A stretch of 41,901 nt of DNA, taken from contig JAITUY010000105.1 of assembly GCA_031286095.1 (NCBI GenBank), positions 1 through 41,901 on the forward strand, given 5' to 3'. This document shows positions 34,066 through 41,574 of this stretch, piece after piece; the stretch's first letter is position 1; each line of letters opens with the position of its first letter. Position numbers and translations under genes: made by a program. This DNA is from Treponema sp. GTDB lineage: Bacteria > Spirochaetota > Spirochaetia > Treponematales > Breznakiellaceae. The notes below the pieces were generated by a model. The model saw nothing but the letters and a program-made list of their open reading frames with translations. It was not told the DNA's origin and searched no databases.

Positions 34066-34517
34066 TGATTATCCTCTTCGGTCCGGCCGAGAACTTTGCC
34101 TATCATAAAAAGCAAAAAGTCTCCCGATACGGCAAGCTGGGGATCGGAGCGTCCCTGGATTATTCCCTGATACACTAGTTCGCGGTATGCGTAGCGCGGG
34201 CTTTTCACAGCCGAGTACATGATTCCGCCCTTGATACCAAATGCGCCCATGATTAGAAGCGCAACCCTGTCGAGGACGGCTGTATCGCCGGGTACTGCTT
34301 TTGCGGGTAGCCATTTTTGTTCAAGGGCATAGCTCAACGCCGTCCCCGGAAAAGGCACGTCCGCCGCCCTCAATACAAAAGACGCCGCCTGTTCGTAGCT
34401 CAGGGTTTCCGTTGCCAGCACTGTTTCAAGTTCCGCGGCTGTCTGCGCCGTCAAAGCCGGCGGCGCAATAGCGGAAACAAGCAAAGCAATAAAAAGAAAA
34501 GATAAACACATTTTCAT
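34062..34517 (-). CDS. Small exported protein with SLH-like features
   Basis: First gene of the operon: 151 residues, signal peptide MKMCLSFLFIALLVSAIAPPALTAQ, and a gaggta box five bases before the ATG. The mature part is helical. Its last half (RVALLIMGAFGIKGGIMYSAVKSPRYAYRELVYQGIIQGRSDPQLAVSGDFLLFMIGKVLG) resembles an S-layer homology-type repeat, in which a helix is followed by GIIQG-x-D and another helix. It probably lies in the periplasm. Its function is unknown; its placement suggests a role with the barrel and FecR proteins. Confidence 0.75.
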   Translation of the reverse strand: MKMCLSFLFIALLVSAIAPPALTAQTAAELETVLATETLSYEQAASFVLRAADVPFPGTALSYALEQKWLPAKAVPGDTAVLDRVALLIMGAFGIKGGIMYSAVKSPRYAYRELVYQGIIQGRSDPQLAVSGDFLLFMIGKVLGRTEEDNQ

Positions 34518-34578
34518 TCAAAGTACCTCTATTTGGTGATATTTAATCTTCCAGCGTTGGATGTCTCTGCTAAAAAGT

Positions 34579-35820
34579 TTATTTTTTGCTCCAAGTACCA
34601 TCTATCAGATTATACTCTCCAGCGCCGCCGTTATTGGGATTTTTATATGCATCAGACAAACCATTAACTGAATCAGTTTGAGCACAAAAATAACTTGAAA
34701 AAGTAATTGAATTACTTTTAAACGTTACGCTGGTAAGACTTTCGCAACCACTAAAAACACTGTCTCCAATGTAGGTAACTCCACTCCCTATGGTTACGCT
34801 GGTAAGACTTCCGCAATCACTAAAAACATTGTCATTAATTATTTCAACTTTATCTGGTATGTTTACCATTGTAAGACCTGAATAATAAAAAGCGCCAAAA
34901 CCAATGGTTGTAACATTGTCTGGTATTGATATTGTGGTAAGCGCTTCGCAATTGGAAAAAGCATAAGCCCCAATAGCGGTAACTCCGCTTGGTATGATTA
35001 TGCTGTTAAGGTTTTCCCATTTTTCAAAAGCTCCTCCATTTATCGCACTCGTACTATTAGGCAGGATAAGGGTACTTATATAAACTGGTCTAAGACCAGA
35101 ATCAGGTTCATTATTTATGGAAACATTGTAGTTAACAAAGGTTCCATCACTGTAAAGACCGCCGGGGTTTTCGCCTTCATCGTAGCCTTCATCGTAGCCT
35201 TCATCGGCATATTCATCTGGCTTAAATTCAGATGAACGCCCGCATTCAGACAGGTCAAGGTTTACAAGAACACTATCCTCATCTATGTTACATTCTTTTA
35301 AACTGTTGTAAATGTCTTCAAGTATTTTATTCCACCTTGCTGAATCCAGAGTAAAATTAAGCGGCAGGTCTATCGGAGTATCGCCTCTGGTTAAGACATA
35401 TTTCAAATAACCGGCTATATCAACTTTCATTGCAATTTCTTTTACGCTGGTAGAAGACCCGGCTGTTACTTGCACATTTTCAATTTTCCCGCTCGCGTAT
35501 TCAGCGCTGTTTAGGTATGCTTTTACATCTACCATGTAAGCGCCTGGGGCTATCTCTATTGACGCTTTCCCGCTCACGCTCTCGGGACCATAGACTTTTT
35601 TATTATTCTCATTGTAAAGCGTAACTATATATTCAATATTACTCATATTAACTGCCGTGCTTGACACGGACCTGCCGCCAAAGTTAAAAATTATAGTTCC
35701 CTTTGATAGGTCTTTTTCCGTTAAAAGACCGGAACAGCCTGAAAGCAGGAGAAAAAGAATTACCGCCAAAAAGCACATTGCCGTTTTTACGCTTAATTGA
35801 TTTTTATTATTTTTTTTCAT
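34579..35820 (-). CDS. Lipoprotein with BspA-type leucine-rich repeats (TpLRR)
   Basis: I chose the ATG at 35820 (MKKNNKNQLSVKTAMCFLAVILFLLLSGC) because it has a GGAGG box six bases upstream and a lipobox LLSGC. The track start at 35853 lacks these. Residues after the Cys form a beta-rich N-terminal domain (GTIIFNFGGRSVSS, then a PEGA/fimbrial-like fold with VYGPESVSGKASIEIAPGAYMVDVKAYLNS). A stretch with three DEGY-type units follows. The C-terminal third holds four or five LRR_5 repeats (FSNCEALTTISIPDNVTTIGFGAFYYSGLT, FSDCGSLTSVTIGSGVTYIGDSVFSGCESLTSV), typical of spirochaete and Bacteroides surface adhesins. It stands alone downstream of a B-repeat array. Confidence 0.88.
   Translation of the reverse strand: MKKNNKNQLSVKTAMCFLAVILFLLLSGCSGLLTEKDLSKGTIIFNFGGRSVSSTAVNMSNIEYIVTLYNENNKKVYGPESVSGKASIEIAPGAYMVDVKAYLNSAEYASGKIENVQVTAGSSTSVKEIAMKVDIAGYLKYVLTRGDTPIDLPLNFTLDSARWNKILEDIYNSLKECNIDEDSVLVNLDLSECGRSSEFKPDEYADEGYDEGYDEGENPGGLYSDGTFVNYNVSINNEPDSGLRPVYISTLILPNSTSAINGGAFEKWENLNSIIIPSGVTAIGAYAFSNCEALTTISIPDNVTTIGFGAFYYSGLTMVNIPDKVEIINDNVFSDCGSLTSVTIGSGVTYIGDSVFSGCESLTSVTFKSNSITFSSYFCAQTDSVNGLSDAYKNPNNGGAGEYNLIDGTWSKK
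35173..35212 (-). repeat. Short in-frame tandem repeat in the LRR lipoprotein gene
   Basis: The 12-base unit cttcatcgtagc occurs in tandem, encoding DEGYDEGYDEG. Copy-number change would stay in frame. Confidence 0.75.
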
Positions 35821-36008
35821 TATTAACCTCCAACAGGGAATGGGGAATCTCAATTTCCTTTTTCCCTTTACATTTTTTTATATAACCGTTACTTCTACTG
35901 TAATTATGGGAAAAGTTTGCTTGATTGCTAGTATCTTTTGTCTTGAAAAAGTCACCTGTTGGGGTCATTGACGCCTTATTCCAAGTCGTTTGCACGACAT
36001 AAAACATA

Positions 36009-36225
36009 ACTTTGTTTTTTATCACGCAAAGGCGCGGAGAAATGCGCTTTGTTACCTAATTGCGCGTTTTCCTCTATGCTTTTTTATTATTTTATATTGA
36101 AAAACAACATGAAAGGGATACAAGTTCGCTAATCACCATTGATCCTCTGCGCCTCCGCGACCTCTGCGACCTCTGCGTGAGAATTTTTGGTAATAATTCA
36201 TTATGAACATTTAGCTGTTACAGAG
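36009..36225. repeat. Family B element B3, left end missing
   Basis: Matches B from tttgttttttatcacgcaaaggcgcggagaaatgcgc to ttagctgttacagag, in the orientation opposite to B1 and B2. The left terminal repeat is replaced by unrelated DNA (gtcgtttgcacgacataaaac). ttctag separates it from B4. Confidence 0.7.
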
Positions 36226-36233
36226 TTCTAGTA

Positions 36234-36469
36234 CTATGACAGCTAAAACTTTTTTTCATTTTTTATCACGCTGAGGCCGCAGAGGCGCGGAGAAATGCGC
36301 TTTGTTACCTAATTGCGCGTTTCCCTCTATGCTTTTTTATTATTTTCTATTGAAAAATAACATGAAAGGGATACAAGTTCGCTAATCACCCTTGATCCTC
36401 TGCGCCTCCGCGACCTCTGCGTGAGAATTTTTGGTAATAATTCATTGTGAACATTTAGCTGTTACAGAG
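36234..36469. repeat. Family B element B4
   Basis: Begins ctatgacagctaaaac, a variant of the left terminal repeat, and ends ttagctgttacagag. It has all family landmarks and is nearly identical to B3 where they align. The junction ttacagagttctagtactatgacagctaaaac occurs at both B3/B4 and B4/B5, and again at B6/B7. Confidence 0.78.
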
Positions 36470-36477
36470 TTCTAGTA

Positions 36478-36586
36478 CTATGACAGCTAAAACTTTATTT
36501 CATTTTTATCACGCAGAGGCGCGGAGAAATGCGCTTTGTTACCTAATTGCGCGTTTCCCTCTATGCTTTTTTATTATTTTATATTG
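36478..36586. repeat. Family B element B5, truncated by a D element
   Basis: Follows B from ctatgacagctaaaacttt to tatgcttttttattattttatattg, then breaks where a D sequence begins. The right half of B is not seen afterwards. Confidence 0.7.
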
Positions 36587-36656
36587 AACAAGTCTTGCAT
36601 TTTTTCGGACAAAAGCCTTACAAAAATACAATTATAAGAAATTTTTTAAACAACTC
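36587..36656. repeat. Family D element, partial
   Basis: aacaagtcttgcattttttcggacaaaagccttacaaaaatac to ttttttaaacaactctac matches the middle and right of the 9851 copy; its left end is shortened. Confidence 0.55.
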
Positions 36657-36712
36657 TACTGAAAATTTAGACTTTTCCTTAGTATCTATCCAAAAATCCC
36701 AATATACTGTTT

Positions 36713-37945
36713 TTACCAAAGCGCTTCGTAAAGTTCATCGCGGTTATTTACATTCATTTTGCTGTAAATAACCTGTACGGTATTCTTGATGGTTCCCAGT
36801 GAAAGATCGAGGCGTCTGGATATTTCGGCATAGGGAACGCGCCGCGCCGCGAGATTGGCGATTTTCTGTTCCTGTATGCTCAGGAGAAACGGGGCGTTAT
36901 CATTCTTCCGGCAACGAATATGAAACGCAACCCAGTTATTGACTATTTGCCTTGATTGCGCAATTATCTTGTCATAATATTCAGGATATGCTTGTTTCGT
37001 ACATCGCTCCAATAAACCGCTCAGGTCTGTGATGATAGACGTAAACAGAACGGTGAAACCGTGGGGGAAGGCGATGTCCATTGCGCTCATCAGCCAGCGC
37101 TTTGCCTCGTCCATGCGGTCAAGGTAGTGGCAGGCGATGGCGCATCTTGTCATCAGTTGAATTTCTATAGAATTAAATTCCCGATGTAAATCATCGCTTG
37201 ACAGGGAGAGGATTGCTTCGGCGGCAGAAAGCATGGATTCATATTTTTTCTGCCAGCGAAAATACTCAATACGCAAGCATATCGCAGTGTACTTCACAAC
37301 CGGGTAAACATTGGTGAAGTCCGCTTTTTTTATCCACTCTGCCGCCATTTCGGGCAGACCCGCGCCCATATATCCCAAAGCAAGCATTAACTCCGCATAA
37401 GAAGTTACCTCTGCTCCCCTTTTGCTTTTTATGACGGCTTTCAGAAAGGTTTCATATTCATCATAAAAGGCGTAATCGCCCGAAGAAATTGCAACCGCAA
37501 TAGCTATCCCGCTTATCAGGAGTTTCGCCGCCTCATCGCCTTCGGTAGTCTTGCAGTAGCGCTTTGCCTGCTTAAAATCGCCTTTCATATAAAATAGATT
37601 AGCTATATGAAACGATCGCAGTTTTTCGTCTTTAATGGAGTCAATGACGCCGTAGGGATTGTCCCTGCTATTGTTTATATATACAGCTTTGCACATTGCC
37701 GCCAGTCTTTCTTGTAAAGATACTGGTAATGGAACCGCGATATGGCTCTCCGCCGTTCCGCTTTTTATCAAGGCGCGGGTTAAGGGTTTTTCCGCGCTGA
37801 CTGGGATCACCCATGAGTTGCCGAGTTTTTGCGCGTTTGGTATTCTGCCATCAGCTAAAAGACGCTGTACTTGCCTAATTCCTATGCCCCATTTTTGGGC
37901 GGCGGAAACAGCCGACATATAATCCATCTTCAGTTCCATTTTCAT
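36713..37945 (-). CDS. Regulator with N-terminal excisionase/MerR-like HTH and C-terminal LuxR HTH
   Basis: A 410-residue protein with DNA-binding motifs at both ends. The N-terminus (about 9-50: YMSAVSAAQKWGIGIRQVQRLLADGRIPNAQKLGNSWVIP) is a HTH_17/excisionase-like winged helix. The middle (about 80-330) is helical and TPR-like (KQAKRYCKTTEGDEAAKLL, MGAGLPEMAAEWIKKADF), as in MalT-like regulators. The C-terminus (about 350-410: LSIQEQKIANLAARRVPYAEISRRLDLSLGTIKNTVQVIYSKMNVNNRDELYEAL) is a LuxR/GerE HTH. No receiver domain is seen. Three Met codons near the start (37945, 37939, 37927) are possible. Its target may include nearby genes, but this is unknown. Its 5' end is repeated in part at 38173-38240. 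Confidence 0.85.
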   Translation of the reverse strand: MKMELKMDYMSAVSAAQKWGIGIRQVQRLLADGRIPNAQKLGNSWVIPVSAEKPLTRALIKSGTAESHIAVPLPVSLQERLAAMCKAVYINNSRDNPYGVIDSIKDEKLRSFHIANLFYMKGDFKQAKRYCKTTEGDEAAKLLISGIAIAVAISSGDYAFYDEYETFLKAVIKSKRGAEVTSYAELMLALGYMGAGLPEMAAEWIKKADFTNVYPVVKYTAICLRIEYFRWQKKYESMLSAAEAILSLSSDDLHREFNSIEIQLMTRCAIACHYLDRMDEAKRWLMSAMDIAFPHGFTVLFTSIITDLSGLLERCTKQAYPEYYDKIIAQSRQIVNNWVAFHIRCRKNDNAPFLLSIQEQKIANLAARRVPYAEISRRLDLSLGTIKNTVQVIYSKMNVNNRDELYEALW

Positions 37946-37981
37946 TATAGCCGTTTACGCGGTTTATAGCAATAAAAAGAA

Positions 37982-38163
37982 AAATCTCTCGCAGGGGCGG
38001 ATACTCAGAAGGAGCTCTCGCAGAGGCGCAAAGGCGCAGAGTTGTTGTTTCTTATATTTTCTTTACCTTCAAGATTTTCGTATTAGGATAATAATTGTAT
38101 ATTAATAGGAACTTTCGTACGAAAACTTTGCGCCTTTGCGCCTCTGCGAGAGGTATTTTCCGA
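37982..38163. repeat. Family A-like element, copy A7 (tandem duplicate partner of A8)
   Basis: Bounded by aatctctcgcaggggcgg with a second end ctctcgcagaggcgcaaaggcgcagag, and by gcgcctttgcgcctctgcgagaggtattttccg. Its core contains aggaactttcgtacgaaaact, a 12-base palindrome. It lies just upstream of the double-HTH regulator and so overlaps its leader or promoter region. Confidence 0.7.
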
Positions 38164-38172
38164 AACATCTCC

Positions 38173-38240
38173 GAGTTGCCGAGTTCTTGCGCAGTTGATA
38201 TTCTGCTATCAGCTAAAAGTTCCATTTTCATTATAGCCGT
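38173..38240 (-). pseudogene. Fragment of the double-HTH regulator's 5' end with a 72-bp deletion
   Basis: gagttgccgagttcttgcgcagttgatattctgctatcagctaaaag matches 37815-37861 inside the regulator gene. The match then jumps to ttccattttcattatagcc (37934 onward), so 72 bases of the gene are missing here. It reads MKMELLADSRISTAQELGNS on the minus strand, against MKMEL...LADGRIPNAQKLGNS in the intact gene. A frozen relic of a tandem duplication. Confidence 0.8.
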
Positions 38241-38269
38241 TTATACGGTTTATAGCAATAAAAAGAAAA

Positions 38270-38467
38270 ATCTCTCGCAGGGGCGGATACTCAGAAGGCG
38301 CTCTCGCAGAGGCGCGGAGGCGCAAAGGCGCAGAGTTGTTGTTTCTTATATTTTCTTTACCTTCAAGATTTTCGTATTAGGATAATATGTTGTATATTAT
38401 ATAGGAACTTTCGTACGAAAACTTTGCGCCTTTGCGCCTCTGCGAGAGGTATTTTCCGAAACATCTC
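38270..38467. repeat. Family A-like element, copy A8
   Basis: Nearly the same as A7 from aatctctcgcaggggcggatactcagaagg to gagaggtattttccgaaacatctcc, with a few added bases. It ends 15 bases before the bioY -35 hexamer, so the bioY promoter is just outside the repeat. Confidence 0.72.
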
Positions 38468-38481
38468 CTCCAACATGCCTA

Positions 38482-38510
38482 TTGACAATAAAGTAAAATC
38501 ATGTTAACCT
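38482..38510 (+). promoter_or_regulatory. Likely sigma-70 promoter of the biotin operon
   Basis: A perfect TTGACA at 38482 is followed by 17 bases and a moderate -10, TAACCT, at 38505. The -10 lies inside the left half of the BirA-like palindrome. Confidence 0.65.
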
Positions 38511-38530
38511 GCGTATTTAAGAGGTTAACA
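38502..38530 (+). promoter_or_regulatory. Candidate BirA operator
   Basis: TGTTAACCT, 11 bases, AGGTTAACA: a perfect inverted repeat of nine bases per arm. It resembles the published BirA box (TTGTTAACC-spacer-GGTTAACAA), although the spacer between the core arms, 13 bases, is slightly shorter than usual. It overlaps the -10 and the ribosome-binding site of bioY, where a bound repressor would block both transcription and access. The last gene of the operon encodes a BirA with a DNA-binding domain. Confidence 0.75.
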
Positions 38531-39106
38531 ATGAAAAGATTTAACAAATTAATACGGAATCGTCTTGTTTTTTCTGCGGTTTTTTCTGCGCTAATCGCCG
38601 TATCTAACTTTTTTCAAATTCCTATGCTCGGCGGAGTGCCTATAGTGCTGAAAAATATGTTCGTCGTCCTTTCGGGTACAGTACTGGGGAGTTTTTACGG
38701 AGGGGTTGCAGTCCTCATTCTTATCTTCGCTGGTATTATCGGTATCCCTGTGTTTGTAATTCCCGGCGGCATTGGGGTTTTTACTACACCGCTTGGTGGA
38801 TATATAATTGGCTACTTTGCCGCCAGCCTTTGCGGCGGACTTGTCTGCGGACTTCCTAAAGTCAGCGAGAAAAGGTTTTCTGCCCCAGCGTTTATACGGC
38901 TTTGTATCGCGTCTTTTTTGGGGTTCGCGCTAATCCTGTTCTGCGGCTCCGTTTATATGATGTTTCTAAAATCAATGACGCTTAAGGCGGCGTTTTTAGC
39001 TGGAACAGCGCCTTTCATTATAGGCGATTTAATTAAATTGGCGTTAAGTATTCCGCTTGCGCTCGCTCTCCGTCCGGTAGCGGCAAGGTACATAAACAAC
39101 GAATAG
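38531..39106 (+). CDS. bioY: Biotin ECF transporter S component BioY
   Basis: The biotin-binding membrane component of an energy-coupling-factor importer. The start at 38531 (MKRFNKLIRNRLVFSAVFSAL) is preferred over the track's 38501, because that ATG lies within the operator, while aagagg is seven bases ahead of this one. The 191 residues form about six membrane segments. Family motifs: IPMLGGVPIVLKNMFVVLSGTVLG, and the Gly-rich FVIPGGIGVFTTPLGGYIIGYF that shapes the biotin pocket, ending with the FIIGDLIKLALSIPLA segment. It is first in an operon with the ATPase, coupling protein and biotin ligase. Confidence 0.95.
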   Translation: MKRFNKLIRNRLVFSAVFSALIAVSNFFQIPMLGGVPIVLKNMFVVLSGTVLGSFYGGVAVLILIFAGIIGIPVFVIPGGIGVFTTPLGGYIIGYFAASLCGGLVCGLPKVSEKRFSAPAFIRLCIASFLGFALILFCGSVYMMFLKSMTLKAAFLAGTAPFIIGDLIKLALSIPLALALRPVAARYINNE

Positions 39107-39111
39107 CAAAC

Positions 39112-39861
39112 ATGGCGGTAGATGTTCTTAACGTAACAAAAAAATTCCCCGTATACGAAGGTATGACGCAAAATGAACAAACGCGCGATGGCAGTTTCTA
39201 CGCCCTCTCCTGTGTTTCGCTTTCTATAAAAGAAGGCGAGTGCGCGGTAATAGCGGGGGCTAACGGCTCGGGGAAAAGTATTTTAATGTCGATCATAGCT
39301 GGGCTTGAAGAACCGTCTTCGGGAGAAGTAAAGACAAGCGAGAAAGTGGGGCTTGTCTTTCAAGAGCCGGACTCGCAGATACTTGGGGAAACTCCGCGTG
39401 AAGACATCGCTTTCGGACCGCGCAACATGAAACTTTCTAAAAAAGAAATAAATGTCCGCGTTGACTCGGCGCTTGATCAAACGGGTCTACAGCAAAGGGC
39501 AAACTTCCCCGCCCGCTCGCTTTCCGGCGGCGAAAAACGCCGTCTTGCCTGCGCCGGAGTTTTGGCAATGGACGCGCGTATTATCATTTTTGACGAACCT
39601 TACGCCAACATGGATTTTCCCGGCGTCGTGCAGGTAAACGCTCTTTTTAAAAAATTAATCGCGGACGGAAAAACCGTAGTCATTCTTACTCACGAACTTG
39701 AAAAATGTTTGGCGCTTTCAAACCGTTTTATAGTATTATATAAAGGAATGAAGGTTTATGACGGGGACGCAGACGGCGCTCTTTCCTGTGATCTTGAGGC
39801 GTGGGGTATACATCACCCGCTTAAAAATCCCGCGCGGGAATTGGGAGACCTTTTATGGTAA
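39112..39861 (+). CDS. bioM: ECF transporter ATPase (BioM/CbiO type)
   Basis: It powers biotin uptake with BioY and the T component. 249 residues, with Walker A GANGSGKS (49-56), Q-loop FQEPDSQ (83-89), signature LSGGEKRR (137-144), Walker B IIIFDEPYANMD (157-168) and the switch His of ILTHELEK. FQEPDSQILGETPREDIAFGPRN is characteristic of ECF ATPases. Only one ATPase gene is present, so it probably forms a homodimer, as in BioMNY. It starts five bases after bioY with a weak box and overlaps the next gene by seven bases. Confidence 0.92.
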   Translation: MAVDVLNVTKKFPVYEGMTQNEQTRDGSFYALSCVSLSIKEGECAVIAGANGSGKSILMSIIAGLEEPSSGEVKTSEKVGLVFQEPDSQILGETPREDIAFGPRNMKLSKKEINVRVDSALDQTGLQQRANFPARSLSGGEKRRLACAGVLAMDARIIIFDEPYANMDFPGVVQVNALFKKLIADGKTVVILTHELEKCLALSNRFIVLYKGMKVYDGDADGALSCDLEAWGIHHPLKNPARELGDLLW

Positions 39862-40448
39862 CGGGAAACACGGTATTTAAGTACAAAACTATAAAAGGGC
39901 CTTTGCATAAAGTTCCCGCCGTTGTAAAACTGTTAATGCTTTTGCCCCTTTCCGTTTTTTGTATGTCTTTGCCGTCTTTATGGCTTGGCGCGGGTATAAT
40001 ATCCGCCGTTGCCGTATCCTTTGTCTGCGGTTTGTCGTTATACGATCAATTAACTGATTTTAAACCCGTCTTTTATTACGCGATTCTTATGTACGCCCTG
40101 TCCGTACTCTCAAATTTAACTGATAATTTTGACCGTACAGCGCTGATTCCCCGCGATGATTATTTGCAGACAAGCCTCCGCCTTTTTCTTGTTGTGCAGA
40201 TTTCCGCGCTGTTGTTCCGCACTACAAGCCCGCTCGAAATAAGGGAAGTTGTACGGCTGGAAATTATATCTTTATTTTTATGCTTTATCCCCGAAATTTT
40301 CAAAATATGGACTTCCGTAAATATGGCGTGGAAGGCGCGGGGCGGAAAAGAGGGACCTGCTAAAATAAGAACAGTTGTTTTTGTTTTAATTTCGCTGTGT
40401 TTTGAAAAAGCGGCGTTAAAGGCAAAAGCGCTGTCGGCGAGAAGTTAA
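39855..40448 (+). CDS. bioN: ECF transporter T (coupling) component (BioN type)
   Basis: A membrane coupling subunit linking the ATPases to BioY. 197 residues, with several hydrophobic segments (LLMLLPLSVFCMSLPSLWLGAGIISAVAVSFVCGL, FYYAILMYALSVL) and the cytoplasmic coupling motif AWKARGGK, an Ala-Arg-Gly helix typical of EcfT. It is shorter than many EcfT proteins (about 250), in line with the compact BioN. It overlaps the ATPase gene and ends 12 bases before birA. Confidence 0.88.
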   Translation: MVTGNTVFKYKTIKGPLHKVPAVVKLLMLLPLSVFCMSLPSLWLGAGIISAVAVSFVCGLSLYDQLTDFKPVFYYAILMYALSVLSNLTDNFDRTALIPRDDYLQTSLRLFLVVQISALLFRTTSPLEIREVVRLEIISLFLCFIPEIFKIWTSVNMAWKARGGKEGPAKIRTVVFVLISLCFEKAALKAKALSARS

Positions 40449-40460
40449 AAAGGAGCAAAT

Positions 40461-41486
40461 ATGAAAGAAAAAACAGTTTCAGGTTTAACAAGCAAGGCGC
40501 GTCTTCTCGTTCTTCTGCGAAACAAACAGGGAGAGCCTTTAAGCGGCAGTCTTCTTGCGAAAGAAATGGGCGTTTCCCGAGTCGCAATCTGGAAAACGGT
40601 TCAGGCTTTAACGCAGGCGGGTTACGCTATCGAAACGGGGGACAACGGTTATTCGCTTAATCCAAAAAACGAAAAAGATTTTCTGTACCCCTGGGAATTC
40701 GGCGAAAAGGAAAATATGTTTTTTCATTACATGAACACAGGAAGCACTATGGACAGGGCAAGGGAACAGGCTTTACGCGGCGCGGCGGGCGGAAGCGTTT
40801 TTACCGCTGAAAAACAGACTGCCGGCAGAGGCAGAAGCGGCAGGACGTGGGTATCGCGCCAAGGGGGGCTTTTCTTTTCTTTTTTGGAACGCCCGCGCCT
40901 TGCGATAGCGGACTATTCCCTGCTCTCTCTTGTTACGCAAATTGCCGTTGTCCGCACGGTTTCGTCCGTTTGCGGAAAAAAAGCGTACCTCCGCTGGCCT
41001 AACGATATTTATATCAACAGGCAAAAGATCGCGGGCGTTACCACTGAAATTTCAGGAGAAGGAGATTTAATATCATGGCTTTCCTGCGGCGTGGGCGTAA
41101 ATATTAATAACCCCGTCCCTTCCGGCAAAGCGGTAAGTTGCGCGGAAATTACGGGACATCATCTTTCGCGCCGCGCCGTGCTTAACTCAATACTAAACGA
41201 AATTGAAAAGGTCAGAAAAAAATTCACCTCCGTAGCGGTATATTCGCAGGGTAACCGCGCCCTTTCTGCTGAGTGGAACTCGCTTGCCGACTGCGTAGGG
41301 GCAAAAGCGGTCGTTTTTGAACCTGAAGATAAAACGGAAAATTATTCAATCGGCAAGCCGGGCAAAATTCTCGCGCGCGGCATTTTTTCAGGTATCGATC
41401 CCGCGGGGCGCTGTGTTTTAAAGACCGAAAAAGGAACGCTGTATTTTAATCAGGGGACAGTGTCGCTGGCGTTTTTAAACAAGTAA
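40461..41486 (+). CDS. birA: Biotin-protein ligase and biotin operon repressor BirA
   Basis: BirA activates biotin to biotinyl-AMP, attaches it to the biotin carrier of carboxylases, and, when carrier demand falls, binds DNA. The N-terminal winged helix (about 12-66: ARLLVLLRNKQGEPLSGSLLAKEMGVSRVAIWKTVQALTQAGYAI) makes it a regulator-type (group II) ligase. The catalytic part has TGSTMDRA (93-100), AEKQTAGRGRSGRTWVS (116-132, the biotinyl-AMP loop), RWPNDIYINRQKIAG (178-192) and GVGVNINN. A small C-terminal domain ends it. A strong aaggag box precedes the ATG. Its operator probably lies upstream of bioY, making a feedback loop. Confidence 0.95.
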   Translation: MKEKTVSGLTSKARLLVLLRNKQGEPLSGSLLAKEMGVSRVAIWKTVQALTQAGYAIETGDNGYSLNPKNEKDFLYPWEFGEKENMFFHYMNTGSTMDRAREQALRGAAGGSVFTAEKQTAGRGRSGRTWVSRQGGLFFSFLERPRLAIADYSLLSLVTQIAVVRTVSSVCGKKAYLRWPNDIYINRQKIAGVTTEISGEGDLISWLSCGVGVNINNPVPSGKAVSCAEITGHHLSRRAVLNSILNEIEKVRKKFTSVAVYSQGNRALSAEWNSLADCVGAKAVVFEPEDKTENYSIGKPGKILARGIFSGIDPAGRCVLKTEKGTLYFNQGTVSLAFLNK

Positions 41487-41522
41487 AAAAGCTAAAACAA
41501 TAAAAAGGGGCATTTTAAATAA

Positions 41523-41562
41523 TTTTGGGGAATGCGGCGTAACAAACCGCACCGCCCCAAAA
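41523..41562 (+). terminator. Stem-loop after birA, possible terminator
   Basis: TTTTGGGG and CCCCAAAA pair around an inner TGCGG/CCGCA stem. No T-run follows directly, so termination strength is uncertain; it lies 37 bases past the birA stop. Confidence 0.55.
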
Positions 41563-41574
41563 ACTAACCTACTA

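Noticed and set aside
36009-36590. Regularly spaced repeats that could suggest a CRISPR array
   Set aside because: Units are about 235 bases long and similar throughout, with no short repeat/unique spacer structure and no cas genes.
38095-38385. 96-codon ORF next to bioY
   Set aside because: It is read-through of two A elements and the inverted fragment of the double-HTH gene.
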